Source of the DNA: Pseudomonas xantholysinigenes
GTDB lineage: Bacteria; Pseudomonadota; Gammaproteobacteria; Pseudomonadales; Pseudomonadaceae
Length of the DNA: 64,000 nt
Assembly: GCF_014268885.2 (NCBI RefSeq)
Contig: NZ_CP077095.1
Location: forward strand, 2,423,501 to 2,487,500
Reading direction: 5' to 3'
A model generated the notes under the pieces. That model did no database searches, was not told the DNA's origin, and saw nothing but the letters and a program-made list of their open reading frames with translations. Numbering within the stretch: the stretch's first letter is position 1; every line of letters starts with the position of its first letter. A program made the translations under genes and the position numbers. Positions 46,239-55,197 of this stretch are shown here, in pieces.

Positions 46239-46307
46239 GTTTTCATGTGAATGCCGCTTGTCGGCAGTCAATGGACTTCATCGAAACGAACAAGGAGAAA
46301 GGCAGCG

Positions 46308-48533
46308 ATGTTCGCGCCCATCAGCCGTTCCATGACCCTCACCCTGGGCCTGTGTGCCAGCGTGGCCAGCCCGCTATCCCTGGCCGAGCCAACCGAGCCC
46401 AGGCCTGAAGGCGAAGCCCTGGAACTGGGCTCCACCGAAATCTTCGCCCTTGGTCTGGGGAGCACCACGGAACACACCGGCTCCTACACCACTGGCAGCA
46501 TGAGCGCGGCGACGCGCCTGAACCTGTCGATCAAGGACACGCCGCAATCGGTGTCGGTGGTGACCCGCCAGCAGCTCGACGACTTCCAGCTCGGCACGCT
46601 GTCCGAGGCGATGGGGCGGGTCACCGGGGTCACCGTGCAGCGTTACGACTCCGAGCGGCCGGCCTATTACGCCCGTGGCTATGAGATCAACAACTTCCAG
46701 GTCGACGGGATGCTCAACACGTTCGCCGGGCTGAAGTCCGATTCGGACACCATCATCTATGACCGCATCGAAGTGGTGCGCGGCGCCACCGGCCTGACCA
46801 CTGGGGCAGGGGATCCGTCCGGCACCATCGCCATGGTGCGCAAGCGCCCAACCGGGCAACTGGCGGTGCAGAGTGGCGTGAGCGCCGGCAGCCACGACGA
46901 TTACCACAGCTATGTCGATGTCGGCGGACCGCTGGGCTGGGACGGCCGCCTGCGTGGGCGCACGGTGCTGGCCTATCGCGACAGCAAGTCGTTCATGGAG
47001 CGCTACGCCAGCCAGCGAGAGGTGGCCTACGGCATCCTCGAGGCGGACCTGAGCGACAGCACCGTGCTGGCGGTGGGTTATGACTACCAGAACAAGCATG
47101 TGCAGGGCGCCTCCTGGGGCGCCGTGCCGTACTGGAACGCCGAAGGCGGCAAGGCGCACCTGCCGCGCTCGACCAACATGGCCGCGCCCTGGTCGTCCTG
47201 GCCGCTCAAGGACCAGACGCTGTTCGTCACCCTGGACCAGGACCTGGGCAACGACTGGCTGCTCAAGGCAGCCCTTACCCATCGCTGGAGCGACAGCGAC
47301 GGCAAGGTCTATTACGGCGGTTCGGGCTTCCCCGCCGCTGATGGCAGCGGCATGAGCGCCTGGTACAGCCATTTTTCCGGTGAAGAGCGGATGACCGCCG
47401 TCGATCTGAATCTGGCCGGCCCCTATCAGTTGTTCGGTCGTCGTCACGACTTCATGCTCGGCTACGGTGAGTCCGAGCGGCGCAACGAGTCGCCTTACCT
47501 GCTCGATCCCGTGGTGCCCGCCGATTACCGCAAGATTCCAGACTGGAAACACCTGAGCGCGGTCGCCAAGTTCCACGATCCCTCCACCGGACGCGATGGC
47601 TCGCGTGACGATACCCGGCAGAAGGCCGGTTACATCGCCACGCGCCTGAATGCGACCGACCGCCTGCACTTCGTGCTGGGCAGTCGCTACGGTAGCTGGG
47701 AGACCAAGAGCCGCCAGTGGAGCTACGATCAGAACCTGGCCCTGACGGGCGTGTCGACCAGCTCCCAGACCCACAACGACCAGTGGACGCCCTATGCCGG
47801 CGTGCTCTTCGACCTCACCGAGCAGTACACCCTGTACGCGAGCTATACCGACATCTTCCAGCCCCAGAATGTGCGCGACGTCAATCGCAAGTACCTGGAG
47901 CCAGTGGTCGGCAAGGTGTACGAGATCGGTTTGAAGGGTAGCCTGTTCGATGACCGCGCCAACCTGAGCGCCGCGGTGTATCGCAGCAAGCAGGACAATG
48001 TGCCGGAGATCGATGATTCGGTGCCGCTGGGCCCCAATCGTGAGCAGTACTACAAGTCGGGCGGCAAGGGCGTGGTGGTTGAGGGCTTCGAGGCCGAGTT
48101 GGCCGGCGAGGTGATGACGGACTGGCAGATGAGCCTGGGCTACAGCTACAACCATGCCATCAGCGGTGACAAGACCCGCAAGAATACCGAGCAACCGCTG
48201 AACCTGGTGCGCTTCTCGAGCACCTACAAATTGCAGCCGAAGCTGACAGTTGGCGGCACGCTCGACTGGCAGAGCGACATCTACGGTACCGGCCAGCGTC
48301 CGGTTGGTCGCGATGCCGACGGCAACCTGGTCACCGCTGCCGGGCGTATGACCCAGGGGGCCTTCGCCGTGGTTGGGCTGATGGGACGCTACCAGTTCGA
48401 CGAACATGTGTCGGCGTCGCTAAATGTGAAGAACCTGTTCGACCAGCACTATTTCAACAATGTTGGTTTCTACAACGGGGTGTACATGGGCCAGCCACGC
48501 ACCTTGATGGTGAGCCTGGACTGGAAACTGTAG
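46308..48533 (+). CDS. TonB-dependent siderophore receptor
   Basis: 741 residues. The signal peptide (about 1-26, LSLAEP) goes directly into a plug domain (DTPQSVSVVTRQQLDD, RGYEINNFQVDGM, RIEVVRGATGL). The 22-strand barrel follows, ending LMVSLDWKL with the terminal aromatic-x-hydrophobic pattern. There is no N-terminal secretin/TonB signalling domain, so it is a plain importer, not a FecA/FpvA-type transducer. AAGGAG precedes ATG by 10 nt. Probable ligand is an exogenous ferric siderophore; which one is unknown. No sigma/anti-sigma pair is nearby. Confidence 0.9.
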   Translation: MFAPISRSMTLTLGLCASVASPLSLAEPTEPRPEGEALELGSTEIFALGLGSTTEHTGSYTTGSMSAATRLNLSIKDTPQSVSVVTRQQLDDFQLGTLSEAMGRVTGVTVQRYDSERPAYYARGYEINNFQVDGMLNTFAGLKSDSDTIIYDRIEVVRGATGLTTGAGDPSGTIAMVRKRPTGQLAVQSGVSAGSHDDYHSYVDVGGPLGWDGRLRGRTVLAYRDSKSFMERYASQREVAYGILEADLSDSTVLAVGYDYQNKHVQGASWGAVPYWNAEGGKAHLPRSTNMAAPWSSWPLKDQTLFVTLDQDLGNDWLLKAALTHRWSDSDGKVYYGGSGFPAADGSGMSAWYSHFSGEERMTAVDLNLAGPYQLFGRRHDFMLGYGESERRNESPYLLDPVVPADYRKIPDWKHLSAVAKFHDPSTGRDGSRDDTRQKAGYIATRLNATDRLHFVLGSRYGSWETKSRQWSYDQNLALTGVSTSSQTHNDQWTPYAGVLFDLTEQYTLYASYTDIFQPQNVRDVNRKYLEPVVGKVYEIGLKGSLFDDRANLSAAVYRSKQDNVPEIDDSVPLGPNREQYYKSGGKGVVVEGFEAELAGEVMTDWQMSLGYSYNHAISGDKTRKNTEQPLNLVRFSSTYKLQPKLTVGGTLDWQSDIYGTGQRPVGRDADGNLVTAAGRMTQGAFAVVGLMGRYQFDEHVSASLNVKNLFDQHYFNNVGFYNGVYMGQPRTLMVSLDWKL

Positions 48534-48559
48534 GGCGTCGTTGCTTGCACGGCAGGTGC

Positions 48560-48638
48560 CTGGCACCGGCTGCGCCGGTGTTCGCGGGTAAACCCGCTCC
48601 CACAGGGATTGTGTCCTCTGTGGGGGCGGGGTTACCCG
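48560..48638. repeat. P. putida REP cluster after the TonB receptor
   Basis: A short hairpin CACCGGC-TGC-GCCGGTG (48564-48580) is followed by GCGGGTAAACCCGCTCCCACAG (48584-48605). The latter pairs with CTGTGGGGGCGGGGTTACCCGC (48617-48638) with two mismatches. Typical REP pair between convergent genes; it probably also terminates transcription. Confidence 0.75.
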
Positions 48639-48650
48639 CGCAGCAAGCAA

Positions 48651-49535
48651 TTAGCGCAGCGCGTCGAGCAGCGACTTGAGCCTCAGCTGACCCGGCTCAT
48701 TCAGGCCGAACACCGGTCGACGAGGCTCGCCCACCGCCAGCCCGGTCATGCCCAGCCCGGCCTTGATGGTCGCGGGCAGTCCGCCCTTGAGAATGAACTC
48801 CAGCAGGGGCAGTTGGCGGTAGAACAGGGCCTTGGCCTGTTCCAGCTCGCCGGCCAGCACGGCCTGGTACAGCTGCTGGTTCAAGGCGGGAATCAGGTTC
48901 GCCGCCGCCGTGCACCAGCCTGTGGCCCCGGCCACGAAGGCCTCCAGCGCCAGCGGGTTGCAACCATTGTAGAACGGCACCTGGCCCTCGCCGAGCAGGT
49001 GTAGCTTGTGCATGCGCTGGATGTCGCCGGTGCTCTCCTTGACCATGGTCACGTTGTCCACCTCGCGCACGATGCGCAGGATCAGCTCCACCGGCATGTC
49101 GGTGCCGCTGGTGGCGGGGTTGTTGTAGAGCATGATCGGAATATCGATGGCCGCGCCGATGGCCCGGTAGTGCTGGAGGATCTCCGCTTCGCTGAGCTTC
49201 CAGTAGGCCGCGGGCAGCACCATCACGGCGTCCGCGCCGTGCTGCTGGGCGAAGCGTGCGCGGCGCACGGCACCGGCGGTGGTCAGGTCGGAGACGCTGA
49301 CGATGCTCGGCACGCGCCGGTCGATGCGCTCGAGGCTGTACTGGGCGACCTGCTGCCATTCGCTGTCGCTCAGGTAGGCGCCTTCACCGGTGCTGCCCAG
49401 CGGTGCGATGGCCTGGACATGGCCATCGACCAGGCGGTCGATGGACTGGCCCAGGGCCGGTAGGTCGAGTTGTTCGCCATCCTGGCTGAACGGGGTGATG
49501 GTGTAGCCGATGATGCCGTGGAATCGAGTAGTCAT
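48651..49535 (-). CDS. DapA-family (dihydrodipicolinate synthase-like) aldolase
   Basis: 294 residues of the DapA/NanA (beta/alpha)8 family. The Schiff-base lysine is Lys166 (MVKEST), the catalytic Tyr is Tyr137 (LYNNP), and PLGSTGEGAYLS is the substrate-carboxylate loop. Such enzymes split or form 2-keto acid aldols; the operon partner is a class II aldolase, so it likely serves a sugar-acid or aromatic side-chain catabolic route rather than lysine synthesis. Starts 33 nt after its neighbour's stop. Confidence 0.88.
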   Translation of the reverse strand: MTTRFHGIIGYTITPFSQDGEQLDLPALGQSIDRLVDGHVQAIAPLGSTGEGAYLSDSEWQQVAQYSLERIDRRVPSIVSVSDLTTAGAVRRARFAQQHGADAVMVLPAAYWKLSEAEILQHYRAIGAAIDIPIMLYNNPATSGTDMPVELILRIVREVDNVTMVKESTGDIQRMHKLHLLGEGQVPFYNGCNPLALEAFVAGATGWCTAAANLIPALNQQLYQAVLAGELEQAKALFYRQLPLLEFILKGGLPATIKAGLGMTGLAVGEPRRPVFGLNEPGQLRLKSLLDALR

Positions 49536-49568
49536 GGGTGCAAGGCTCCGCAAGCAAGGCAGTCAGGG

Positions 49569-50351
49569 TCAGTTCAGGCAATCGGCGTGGGCGCGCAGGG
49601 CCTGTCGGGCGAAATAGTTGAAGGCCGCGCCGTGGCGCTTGGGCCGGTCGATCCAGTCGTGGGCATCGCGGCCCAGTTGCGCGGCGATCGGCTTGATGGT
49701 GCCGGCGGCCATCGCCAGCAGCTGCAGGCGCGCCGCGCGTTCGATCAGCTGGGCGTAGACGCAGGCCTGCTCGATGCTGCCGCCGGTGGATAACTGACCA
49801 TGGTGCGAGAGCAGGATGGCGCGCTTGTCGCCCAGGGCGGCGCTGATGATCTCGCCTTCCTCGTTGCCCACCGGCACGCCTGGCCAGGCCTCGAGGAACG
49901 CGCAGTCCTCGTACAGCGGGCACAGGTCCATGTGCGAGACCTGCAGCGGTACTTCAAGCATCGACAGCGCGGCCACGTGAGTGGGGTGGGTGTGGATGAT
50001 GCAGTTGACGTCCGGGCGGGCGCGGTACACCCAGCTGTGGAAGCGGTTGGCCGGGTTGGGCATGCCCTGGCCCTCGAGTACTTCAAGGTCTTCGTTGACC
50101 AGCAGCAGGTTGCTGGCACTGATCTCGTCGAAACCCAGGCCCAGTTGCTGGGTGTAGAAAGTGCCTGGTTGCGGGCCGCGGGCGCTGATCTGCCCGGCCA
50201 GCCCTGAGTCGTGGCCATGATCGAAGAGAATTCGGCAGGTCAGGGCCAGCTTTTCGCGCACAGTCCACGTATTATCGGCGAGCGAACCTTGCATCTGCGT
50301 CAGTGCCTTTTGCACCAGCTGGTCTTTGCTGAGGGAAAGGGTGTTGGCCAT
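49569..50351 (-). CDS. Class II aldolase/adducin family protein
   Basis: 260 residues. Zinc site in IIHTHPTHVAAL plus ILLSHHG; family block LACRILFD-like LTCRILFDHGHDSGLAGQIS near the start. Family members are L-fuculose- or L-ribulose-phosphate aldolases or epimerases and aldehyde-hydroxyacid aldolases. First gene of the minus-strand pair with the DapA-like gene; divergent from the XRE-cupin regulator, with a palindrome in the gap. Confidence 0.87.
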   Translation of the reverse strand: MANTLSLSKDQLVQKALTQMQGSLADNTWTVREKLALTCRILFDHGHDSGLAGQISARGPQPGTFYTQQLGLGFDEISASNLLLVNEDLEVLEGQGMPNPANRFHSWVYRARPDVNCIIHTHPTHVAALSMLEVPLQVSHMDLCPLYEDCAFLEAWPGVPVGNEEGEIISAALGDKRAILLSHHGQLSTGGSIEQACVYAQLIERAARLQLLAMAAGTIKPIAAQLGRDAHDWIDRPKRHGAAFNYFARQALRAHADCLN

Positions 50352-50435
50352 GGGGATCTGTCCTCGGTGGCGTGATGGTGGATGTCAGGGCTGGCCCACC
50401 CCTGTGCTTTCGACGGTGGAGGGGTGGGCCATCAA

Positions 50436-50471
50436 ATGACACAAATAATCCTATATGACACAAAGTGTCAT
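50436..50471. promoter_or_regulatory. Operator-like palindrome between aldolase and XRE-cupin genes
   Basis: ATGACAC-AAA-GTGTCAT (50455-50471) is a perfect 17-bp palindrome. A second half-site, ATGACACAAA (50436-50445), lies 19 bp before it. It sits midway in the 154-bp divergent region, well placed to control both units. Binding by the XRE-cupin protein is inferred. Confidence 0.7.
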
Positions 50472-50505
50472 AAGCAAGTGCGTTTGTCCGGGAAACCTGC
50501 TTCAC

Positions 50506-51048
50506 ATGTCTATCCGACTGAAACTGCTGCGAAAGAAACTGGGAATCACCCTCGACGTGCTGGCTGACAAGGCCGGCATGACCAAGAGCTATCTGTCCAA
50601 GGTCGAGCGCGGCCTGAATACGCCGTCGATCGCCGCCGCGTTGAAGCTGGCGCGGGCACTGAACGTCAATGTCGAGGAACTGTTCGCCGATGAGTCCGAG
50701 GGCCAGGCGCGTTATAGCCTGGTGCGCCATGGCGAGCGTCAGGCGCTGGTGGGCGACGGCGAAGGGCCGGGCTATTCGGTACTGACCTCGCAGGTTGGCC
50801 AGCGCAGCCTGTTGCCGTTTCTGATTCAGCCGCCGAGCGAATTCAGTGACCCAACCTTCAAGGAACATGAGGGCGAGGAGTTCCTGTTCGTCCATGCCGG
50901 CCAGGTAGAGGTGGACTTCATGAGCGAGCGGGTGTTGCTGGAGCCCGGCGATGCCCTGCATTTCAACGCCCAGACCCCGCACCGCCTGCGCTCGGTGGGC
51001 GAGCGCCAGGCGCAGTTGCTGGTGGTGGTGCAGGGCGGCGAAGGCTGA
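50506..51048 (+). CDS. XRE-family regulator with C-terminal cupin
   Basis: 180 residues. The N-terminal Cro/C1 helix-turn-helix is at about 1-62 (LDVLADKAGMTKSYLSKVERGLNTPS). The C-terminal cupin is at about 105-180 (EHEGEEFLFVHAGQVEVDF, GDALHFNAQTPHRL). Proteins of this PuuR/SutR type bind small metabolites in the cupin. It is divergent from the aldolase pair, its probable target. The AraC gene starts 10 nt after its stop. Confidence 0.88.
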   Translation: MSIRLKLLRKKLGITLDVLADKAGMTKSYLSKVERGLNTPSIAAALKLARALNVNVEELFADESEGQARYSLVRHGERQALVGDGEGPGYSVLTSQVGQRSLLPFLIQPPSEFSDPTFKEHEGEEFLFVHAGQVEVDFMSERVLLEPGDALHFNAQTPHRLRSVGERQAQLLVVVQGGEG

Positions 51049-51058
51049 GGGCAGGGCG

Positions 51059-51901
51059 ATGATCGAGGGCTCGCGGTTCTGGCGTGATCCGGCATTGCCC
51101 TTCGTCGAGGCCCGCTGTGTGGGTGATGGCCGCCAGGTGTGCTACGCGGCGCATTCCCACGAGAGTTTTTCCATCGGCGTGATCACCGGCGGGCGCAGCA
51201 CCTACCTGACGGGTGATCAGGCGTACCTGGTGGCGAGCGGCACTACCGTACTGATGAACCCAGGCGTGGTGCACACCTGCAACCCGATTGCGGGCGAGCC
51301 CTGGTCCTACCTGATGCTGTTCGTCGATATGCCTTGGCTGTTGGCGCAAGGTTTCGCGCTGCCCGATGCGACCATGAGTACCTCGCGCGCGCTGTACGGA
51401 CGGCTGCTGGAACTGTTCGCGAGGCTGTTCGACAGCGAGGCCGAGGATAAGGCCGCACAGCTGGAAGCCTTTTTCGCGACGCTGCCAGGGTGTCTCGACC
51501 AGGGGACGGCGCTTGGTCCGGCGCCGCATCCACGCCTGGAGCTGGCTGCCGCGTTCATTCGCGCCCATCGCCTCGACCCGCTGAGCCTGGAGGACATCTG
51601 CGCCGCGGCGGAGTTGTCCCGGGCCTACCTGACGCGGGCGTTCGGCAAGCGCTTCGGATTATCGCCCCATGCCTACCTGCTCGATCAGCGGGTGCAGCAT
51701 GCCCGGGCGCAGTTACGTGCGGGGCGGCCGATTGCCGAGGTGGCGCTGGAGTCCGGCTTCGCCGACCAGGCCCACCTGCAGCGGGCCTTCAAGCGCCACC
51801 TGGCCACGACCCCAGGGCACTATCGCGGGGCCAGCAGTGACACCCTCACAGCATCAAGTAAGCCGCACTCGCCACCAGCAAACCGGCCAACACCCGATTG
51901 A
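51059..51901 (+). CDS. AraC-family regulator
   Basis: 280 residues. An N-terminal AraC-type cupin (HSHESFSIGVITGGRSTYL) and C-terminal double helix-turn-helix (LSLEDICAAAELSRAYLTRAFGKRFG ... VALESGFADQAHLQRAFKRHLA). The last 25 residues extend past the domain and overlap the convergent LysE gene by 56 nt. AraC-LysE pairs of this kind are common; it probably controls the exporter. Start 51059 follows the XRE stop closely. Confidence 0.86.
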   Translation: MIEGSRFWRDPALPFVEARCVGDGRQVCYAAHSHESFSIGVITGGRSTYLTGDQAYLVASGTTVLMNPGVVHTCNPIAGEPWSYLMLFVDMPWLLAQGFALPDATMSTSRALYGRLLELFARLFDSEAEDKAAQLEAFFATLPGCLDQGTALGPAPHPRLELAAAFIRAHRLDPLSLEDICAAAELSRAYLTRAFGKRFGLSPHAYLLDQRVQHARAQLRAGRPIAEVALESGFADQAHLQRAFKRHLATTPGHYRGASSDTLTASSKPHSPPANRPTPD

Positions 51902-52427
51902 ACAGGCGCATCCGCCGGGGCTCGCCGAGATACTGGCGGATCACACTGCCCGCCCAGGCCCAACTGGCGACTGAAACGAAGCAGATCGGCGCATAGATCC
52001 AGGTGAACAGCCACAGCAGTTGGTGTTCGCCAGCGGTATAGGCTCCGATCCCGGCCACTGCCGCCAACCAGGCCTTGGGGCTCAGCCATTGCATCGCCGC
52101 GCCGTGCCAGGCGCTGGGGGCCTGTCGGGCATCGTCACCGGTCAAGCCACCGTCGTCGCTGGCGAGCTTCCACGCCATGTACAGCAAGAACAGCACCCCA
52201 CCCCAATGCAGCAGGCGCCCCAGCAGCGGCCAGCGCAGCAGCAGCTCATGCACGCCCAGCCCCACCAGCACCAGCAACAGGCAGAACCCCAGGGTGGCGC
52301 CGGCCGCATGCCCAAGGCTGGCGCGCAGGCCGTGTCGAGCGCCGCTGCCGAGCGCGACGATATTGACCGGGCCAGGGGAGATGGAGGCGGCCAGGGCGAA
52401 GGCGGCCATGGACAATGTCAGGCTCAT
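51846..52427 (-). CDS. LysE-family amino-acid exporter
   Basis: 193 residues with about five to six membrane helices; MSLTLSMAAFALAASISPGPVNIVALGSGARHG holds the family's SPGP motif after the first helix. Family members (LysE/RhtB) export basic or hydrophobic amino acids. Start 52427 is the one that puts the first helix at the N-terminus. Convergent with and overlapping the AraC gene. Confidence 0.87.
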   Translation of the reverse strand: MSLTLSMAAFALAASISPGPVNIVALGSGARHGLRASLGHAAGATLGFCLLLVLVGLGVHELLLRWPLLGRLLHWGGVLFLLYMAWKLASDDGGLTGDDARQAPSAWHGAAMQWLSPKAWLAAVAGIGAYTAGEHQLLWLFTWIYAPICFVSVASWAWAGSVIRQYLGEPRRMRLFNRVLAGLLVASAAYLML

Positions 52428-52652
52428 CGAGGGTTTCCTTGTGGGGGATGGCGTGGCTATGCTGCTTGAGCTTGCGAGGTGCGTATTGAACGAAAATGCT
52501 CTCTGGGGGGATGGCTGTCGGTCAATCGGCGCTGGCAAGGATCGCGGCGAGGCACATCCGACTATTTGCTACAGCTTTTGTAATAGTTTTGCACTGTCAG
52601 AGAAAACTGCTTCGATTGTAGGATCACCTCCCCAAATTTTTATAAGGTCTAT
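52428..52652. other. Intergenic region between LysE gene and the leader ORF
   Basis: Carries the LysE promoter on the minus strand and the presumed promoter for the leader-terC unit near the AT-rich stretch 52560-52650. I looked for the yybP-ykoY manganese riboswitch that often precedes TerC-type genes and did not recognise its conserved pieces. Confidence 0.4.
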
Positions 52653-52742
52653 ATGAGCACCTTCGCGGAGCCCCCCAGTCCCTGGCCGTCCCGGCCATCC
52701 TTCCCGCGTCCCCGTGACGCTTCCCCTGTGAGTACCCGCTAA
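52653..52742 (+). CDS. Proline-rich leader peptide overlapping the TerC-family gene
   Basis: ATG at 52653 preceded by AAGG (52644-52647). The 29-residue product contains nine prolines including a PP ([20 protein letters not shown] then nine more residues). Its stop TAA (52740-52742) overlaps the ATG of the TerC gene at 52742 (TAATG). The overlap and ribosome site suggest translational coupling. Whether it is translated is not known. Confidence 0.55.
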   Translation: MSTFAEPPSPWPSRPSFPRPRDASPVSTR

Positions 52743-54313
52743 TGGAATGGCTAGCCGACCCCACGGCCTGGCTGGGCCTGTTGACGCTTATCGTCCTCGA
52801 GCTGGTGCTGGGTATCGACAACCTGGTGTTCATCGCCATCCTCGCCGACAAGCTACCGCCTCATCAGCGCGACCGCGCCCGGGTGATCGGCCTGTCGCTG
52901 GCGCTGATCATGCGCCTGGGCCTGCTGGCGAGTATCTCGTGGATGGTGACCCTGACCGCGCCGCTGTTCGAGATCTTCGGCAAGAGTTTCTCCGGCCGTG
53001 ACCTGATCATGCTGTTCGGTGGTGTGTTCCTGCTGTTCAAGGCCACCATGGAGCTGCATGAACGCCTCGAGGGGCATGTCGCCCAGGCCAGCGGCGCGGT
53101 GCGTCATGCCGCTTTCTGGCCCATCGTCGCGCAGATCGTGGTACTGGATGCGGTGTTCTCCCTGGACGCGGTGATCACTGCCGTGGGCATGGTCGAGCAG
53201 TTGTCGGTGATGATGATCGCGGTGATCTTCTCCATCGGCATCATGATCGTCGCCAGCAAGCCGCTGACCCGCTTCGTCAACGAACACCCGACGGTGATCA
53301 TGCTGTGCCTGGGCTTCCTGATGATGATCGGCTTCAGCCTCACCGCCGAAGGCCTGGGTTTCCATATCCCCAAGGGCTACCTGTACGCGGCCATCGGTTT
53401 CTCGCTGCTGATCGAACTGTTCAACCAACTGGCCCGTGCCCGCCGCAAGCGCAGCGTGCAGCAGCACCGGCCGTTGCGTGAGCGCACCGCCCATGCCGTG
53501 CTGCGCCTGATGGGCGGGCGCCGGGTGGAGGCCGACGAGGTCGGCGAGGAGATCGCCGACCTGGTGGAAGGCGGTGCCGAGCAGGTGGTGTTCGACCGCC
53601 GTGAGCGAGTGATGATCAGCGGCGTGCTGAACCTGGCCGAACGGCCGATCCGCACGGTGATGACAGTGCGCGCCAAGGTCGATGCGATCGACCTGTCGCA
53701 GCCTGCCGCGGCCATCACCCAGGCCTTGATCAACTCGCCGTACTCGCGCCTGCCGCTGATCCGCGATGGCCGCATCGAGGAACCCTTGGGCTTCGTGCAC
53801 AAGAAAGAGCTGCTCAAGGAACTGCTGGGTGGCACCTCGCCCGACCTGGAAGCCCTGGCCCGGGCACCGTTGAACCTGCTGGAGAGCTTCAGCATCCTCA
53901 ACGCCCTGGAGCAGATGCGCGGGCAGTCGACGCACATTGCCTTCGTGGTCAACGAGTTCGGTGACTTCACCGGTGTGCTGACCATGACCGACATCCTCGA
54001 ATCGATCGCCGGCGAGCTGCCGGACGCCAGCGAGGTCGAAGGGCCCGGCGTGGTCGAGGAAGAGGGCGGTTTCGTGGTCAGCGGTGCGCTGAACCTGGCC
54101 CAGGTCCAGGCGCGCACCGGATTCGTGGCCCGCGCCACCGAGGACTACCAGACCCTGGCGGGCCTGGTGATGAGCCTGCTGGACCGCTTGCCGGTGGTTG
54201 GTGATCGTCTGGCCTGGAATGGCTGGGTCATGACCGTGGTCGCGGTGGAGGAGCGCCGCGTGCGCCAGGTGCGCCTTACACCGGGCGCCGACGTTGACGC
54301 AGCAGGTGCTTGA
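52742..54313 (+). CDS. TerC-family membrane protein fused to CBS pair and CorC/HlyC domain
   Basis: 523 residues: about seven membrane helices of TerC type (about 1-235; [16 protein letters not shown] and [12 protein letters not shown] carry the conserved acidic residues), then two CBS domains (about 300-425), then a CorC/HlyC transporter-associated domain (about 440-515). This is the YoaE/YegH arrangement. TerC proteins are linked to metal export (Mn) and to secretory metalation. The stop overlaps the convergent RarD gene by 38 nt. Confidence 0.9.
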   Translation: MEWLADPTAWLGLLTLIVLELVLGIDNLVFIAILADKLPPHQRDRARVIGLSLALIMRLGLLASISWMVTLTAPLFEIFGKSFSGRDLIMLFGGVFLLFKATMELHERLEGHVAQASGAVRHAAFWPIVAQIVVLDAVFSLDAVITAVGMVEQLSVMMIAVIFSIGIMIVASKPLTRFVNEHPTVIMLCLGFLMMIGFSLTAEGLGFHIPKGYLYAAIGFSLLIELFNQLARARRKRSVQQHRPLRERTAHAVLRLMGGRRVEADEVGEEIADLVEGGAEQVVFDRRERVMISGVLNLAERPIRTVMTVRAKVDAIDLSQPAAAITQALINSPYSRLPLIRDGRIEEPLGFVHKKELLKELLGGTSPDLEALARAPLNLLESFSILNALEQMRGQSTHIAFVVNEFGDFTGVLTMTDILESIAGELPDASEVEGPGVVEEEGGFVVSGALNLAQVQARTGFVARATEDYQTLAGLVMSLLDRLPVVGDRLAWNGWVMTVVAVEERRVRQVRLTPGADVDAAGA

Positions 54314-55163
54314 AGCCTTCGAGCACCAGCACCAGTACCGCGGCCCAGATCGGCAGGTAGGTCAGCCACTGGTCAGGGCCGATGGTCTCGCCCAGCAGCA
54401 GGGCCACGGCCACCAGCAGCACCGGCTCGACATAGCTGAGCAGGCCGAACAGGCTGAACGGCAGCAGACGGCTGGCCAGCACGTAGGCGATCAGGGCGCT
54501 GGCACTGATCGCCCCGAGCAGCGGGATCAGCCCGTACAGGCCTGGGTGTTCGGCCAGGTCTGCCGTCGACAGCGGGCCCTGGATGACGAAGTACAGGGCC
54601 CAGGGTAGCAGCAGGCACATGTCGCACCACAAACCGCCCAGGTGGTCGGTGCGGCAGCGTCGGCGCAGCACGAAGTAGATTGGGTAGCCGATCATCACCA
54701 GCAAGGTCTCCCAGGCGAAGCTGCCGTGCTGGTACAACTCGTGGCCCACCCCCAGGGCCGCGCAGCTCACCGCGACCTTCTGCAAGCGTGACAGGCGCTC
54801 GCCATAGACCAGTCGCCCGGTCAGGACCATGGCCAGCGGCAGCAGGAAATACCCCATCGACACTTCCAGGCTGCGCCCGTGCAGCGGTGCCCAGAGGAAC
54901 AGCCACAGCTGCACGCCCATCAGCCACGATGTGCCGACCATGCCCAGCAACAGCAGTGGCTGTTGGCGTACGCGCCCGAGCAGTTCGCCGACCCGTTTCC
55001 AGTCCTTGGACAGCAGCATGAACAGTGTCAGGCAGGGCAGGGTCAGCAGGGTGCGCCAGCCGAAGATTTCCTCGCCGTCGAGGGGCTTGAGGAAAGAGGT
55101 ATAGAAGTACATCACGGCGAACAGACAGGACGCCATGACCGACGAAAGAATGCCTTTTGACAC
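54276..55163 (-). CDS. EamA-family permease (RarD-like)
   Basis: 295 residues with ten membrane helices; [37 protein letters not shown] is typical of RarD. RarD proteins are predicted exporters of unknown substrate (chloramphenicol sensitivity in E. coli). Convergent with and overlapping the TerC gene; 34-nt gap to the EAL gene downstream of it. Confidence 0.87.
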   Translation of the reverse strand: MSKGILSSVMASCLFAVMYFYTSFLKPLDGEEIFGWRTLLTLPCLTLFMLLSKDWKRVGELLGRVRQQPLLLLGMVGTSWLMGVQLWLFLWAPLHGRSLEVSMGYFLLPLAMVLTGRLVYGERLSRLQKVAVSCAALGVGHELYQHGSFAWETLLVMIGYPIYFVLRRRCRTDHLGGLWCDMCLLLPWALYFVIQGPLSTADLAEHPGLYGLIPLLGAISASALIAYVLASRLLPFSLFGLLSYVEPVLLVAVALLLGETIGPDQWLTYLPIWAAVLVLVLEGFKHLLRQRRRPV

Positions 55164-55197
55164 GAATGCCTCGGAAACGGGAAGTTGAGCGAGTGGA

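Noticed and set aside
46374..48407. 677-codon minus-strand open frame opposite the TonB receptor
   Set aside because: Antisense shadow of a clear receptor gene, product low-complexity and His/Gly-rich with no domain.
52428..52741. yybP-ykoY manganese riboswitch upstream of the TerC gene
   Set aside because: The conserved riboswitch pieces could not be found; the leader ORF is a better supported element.
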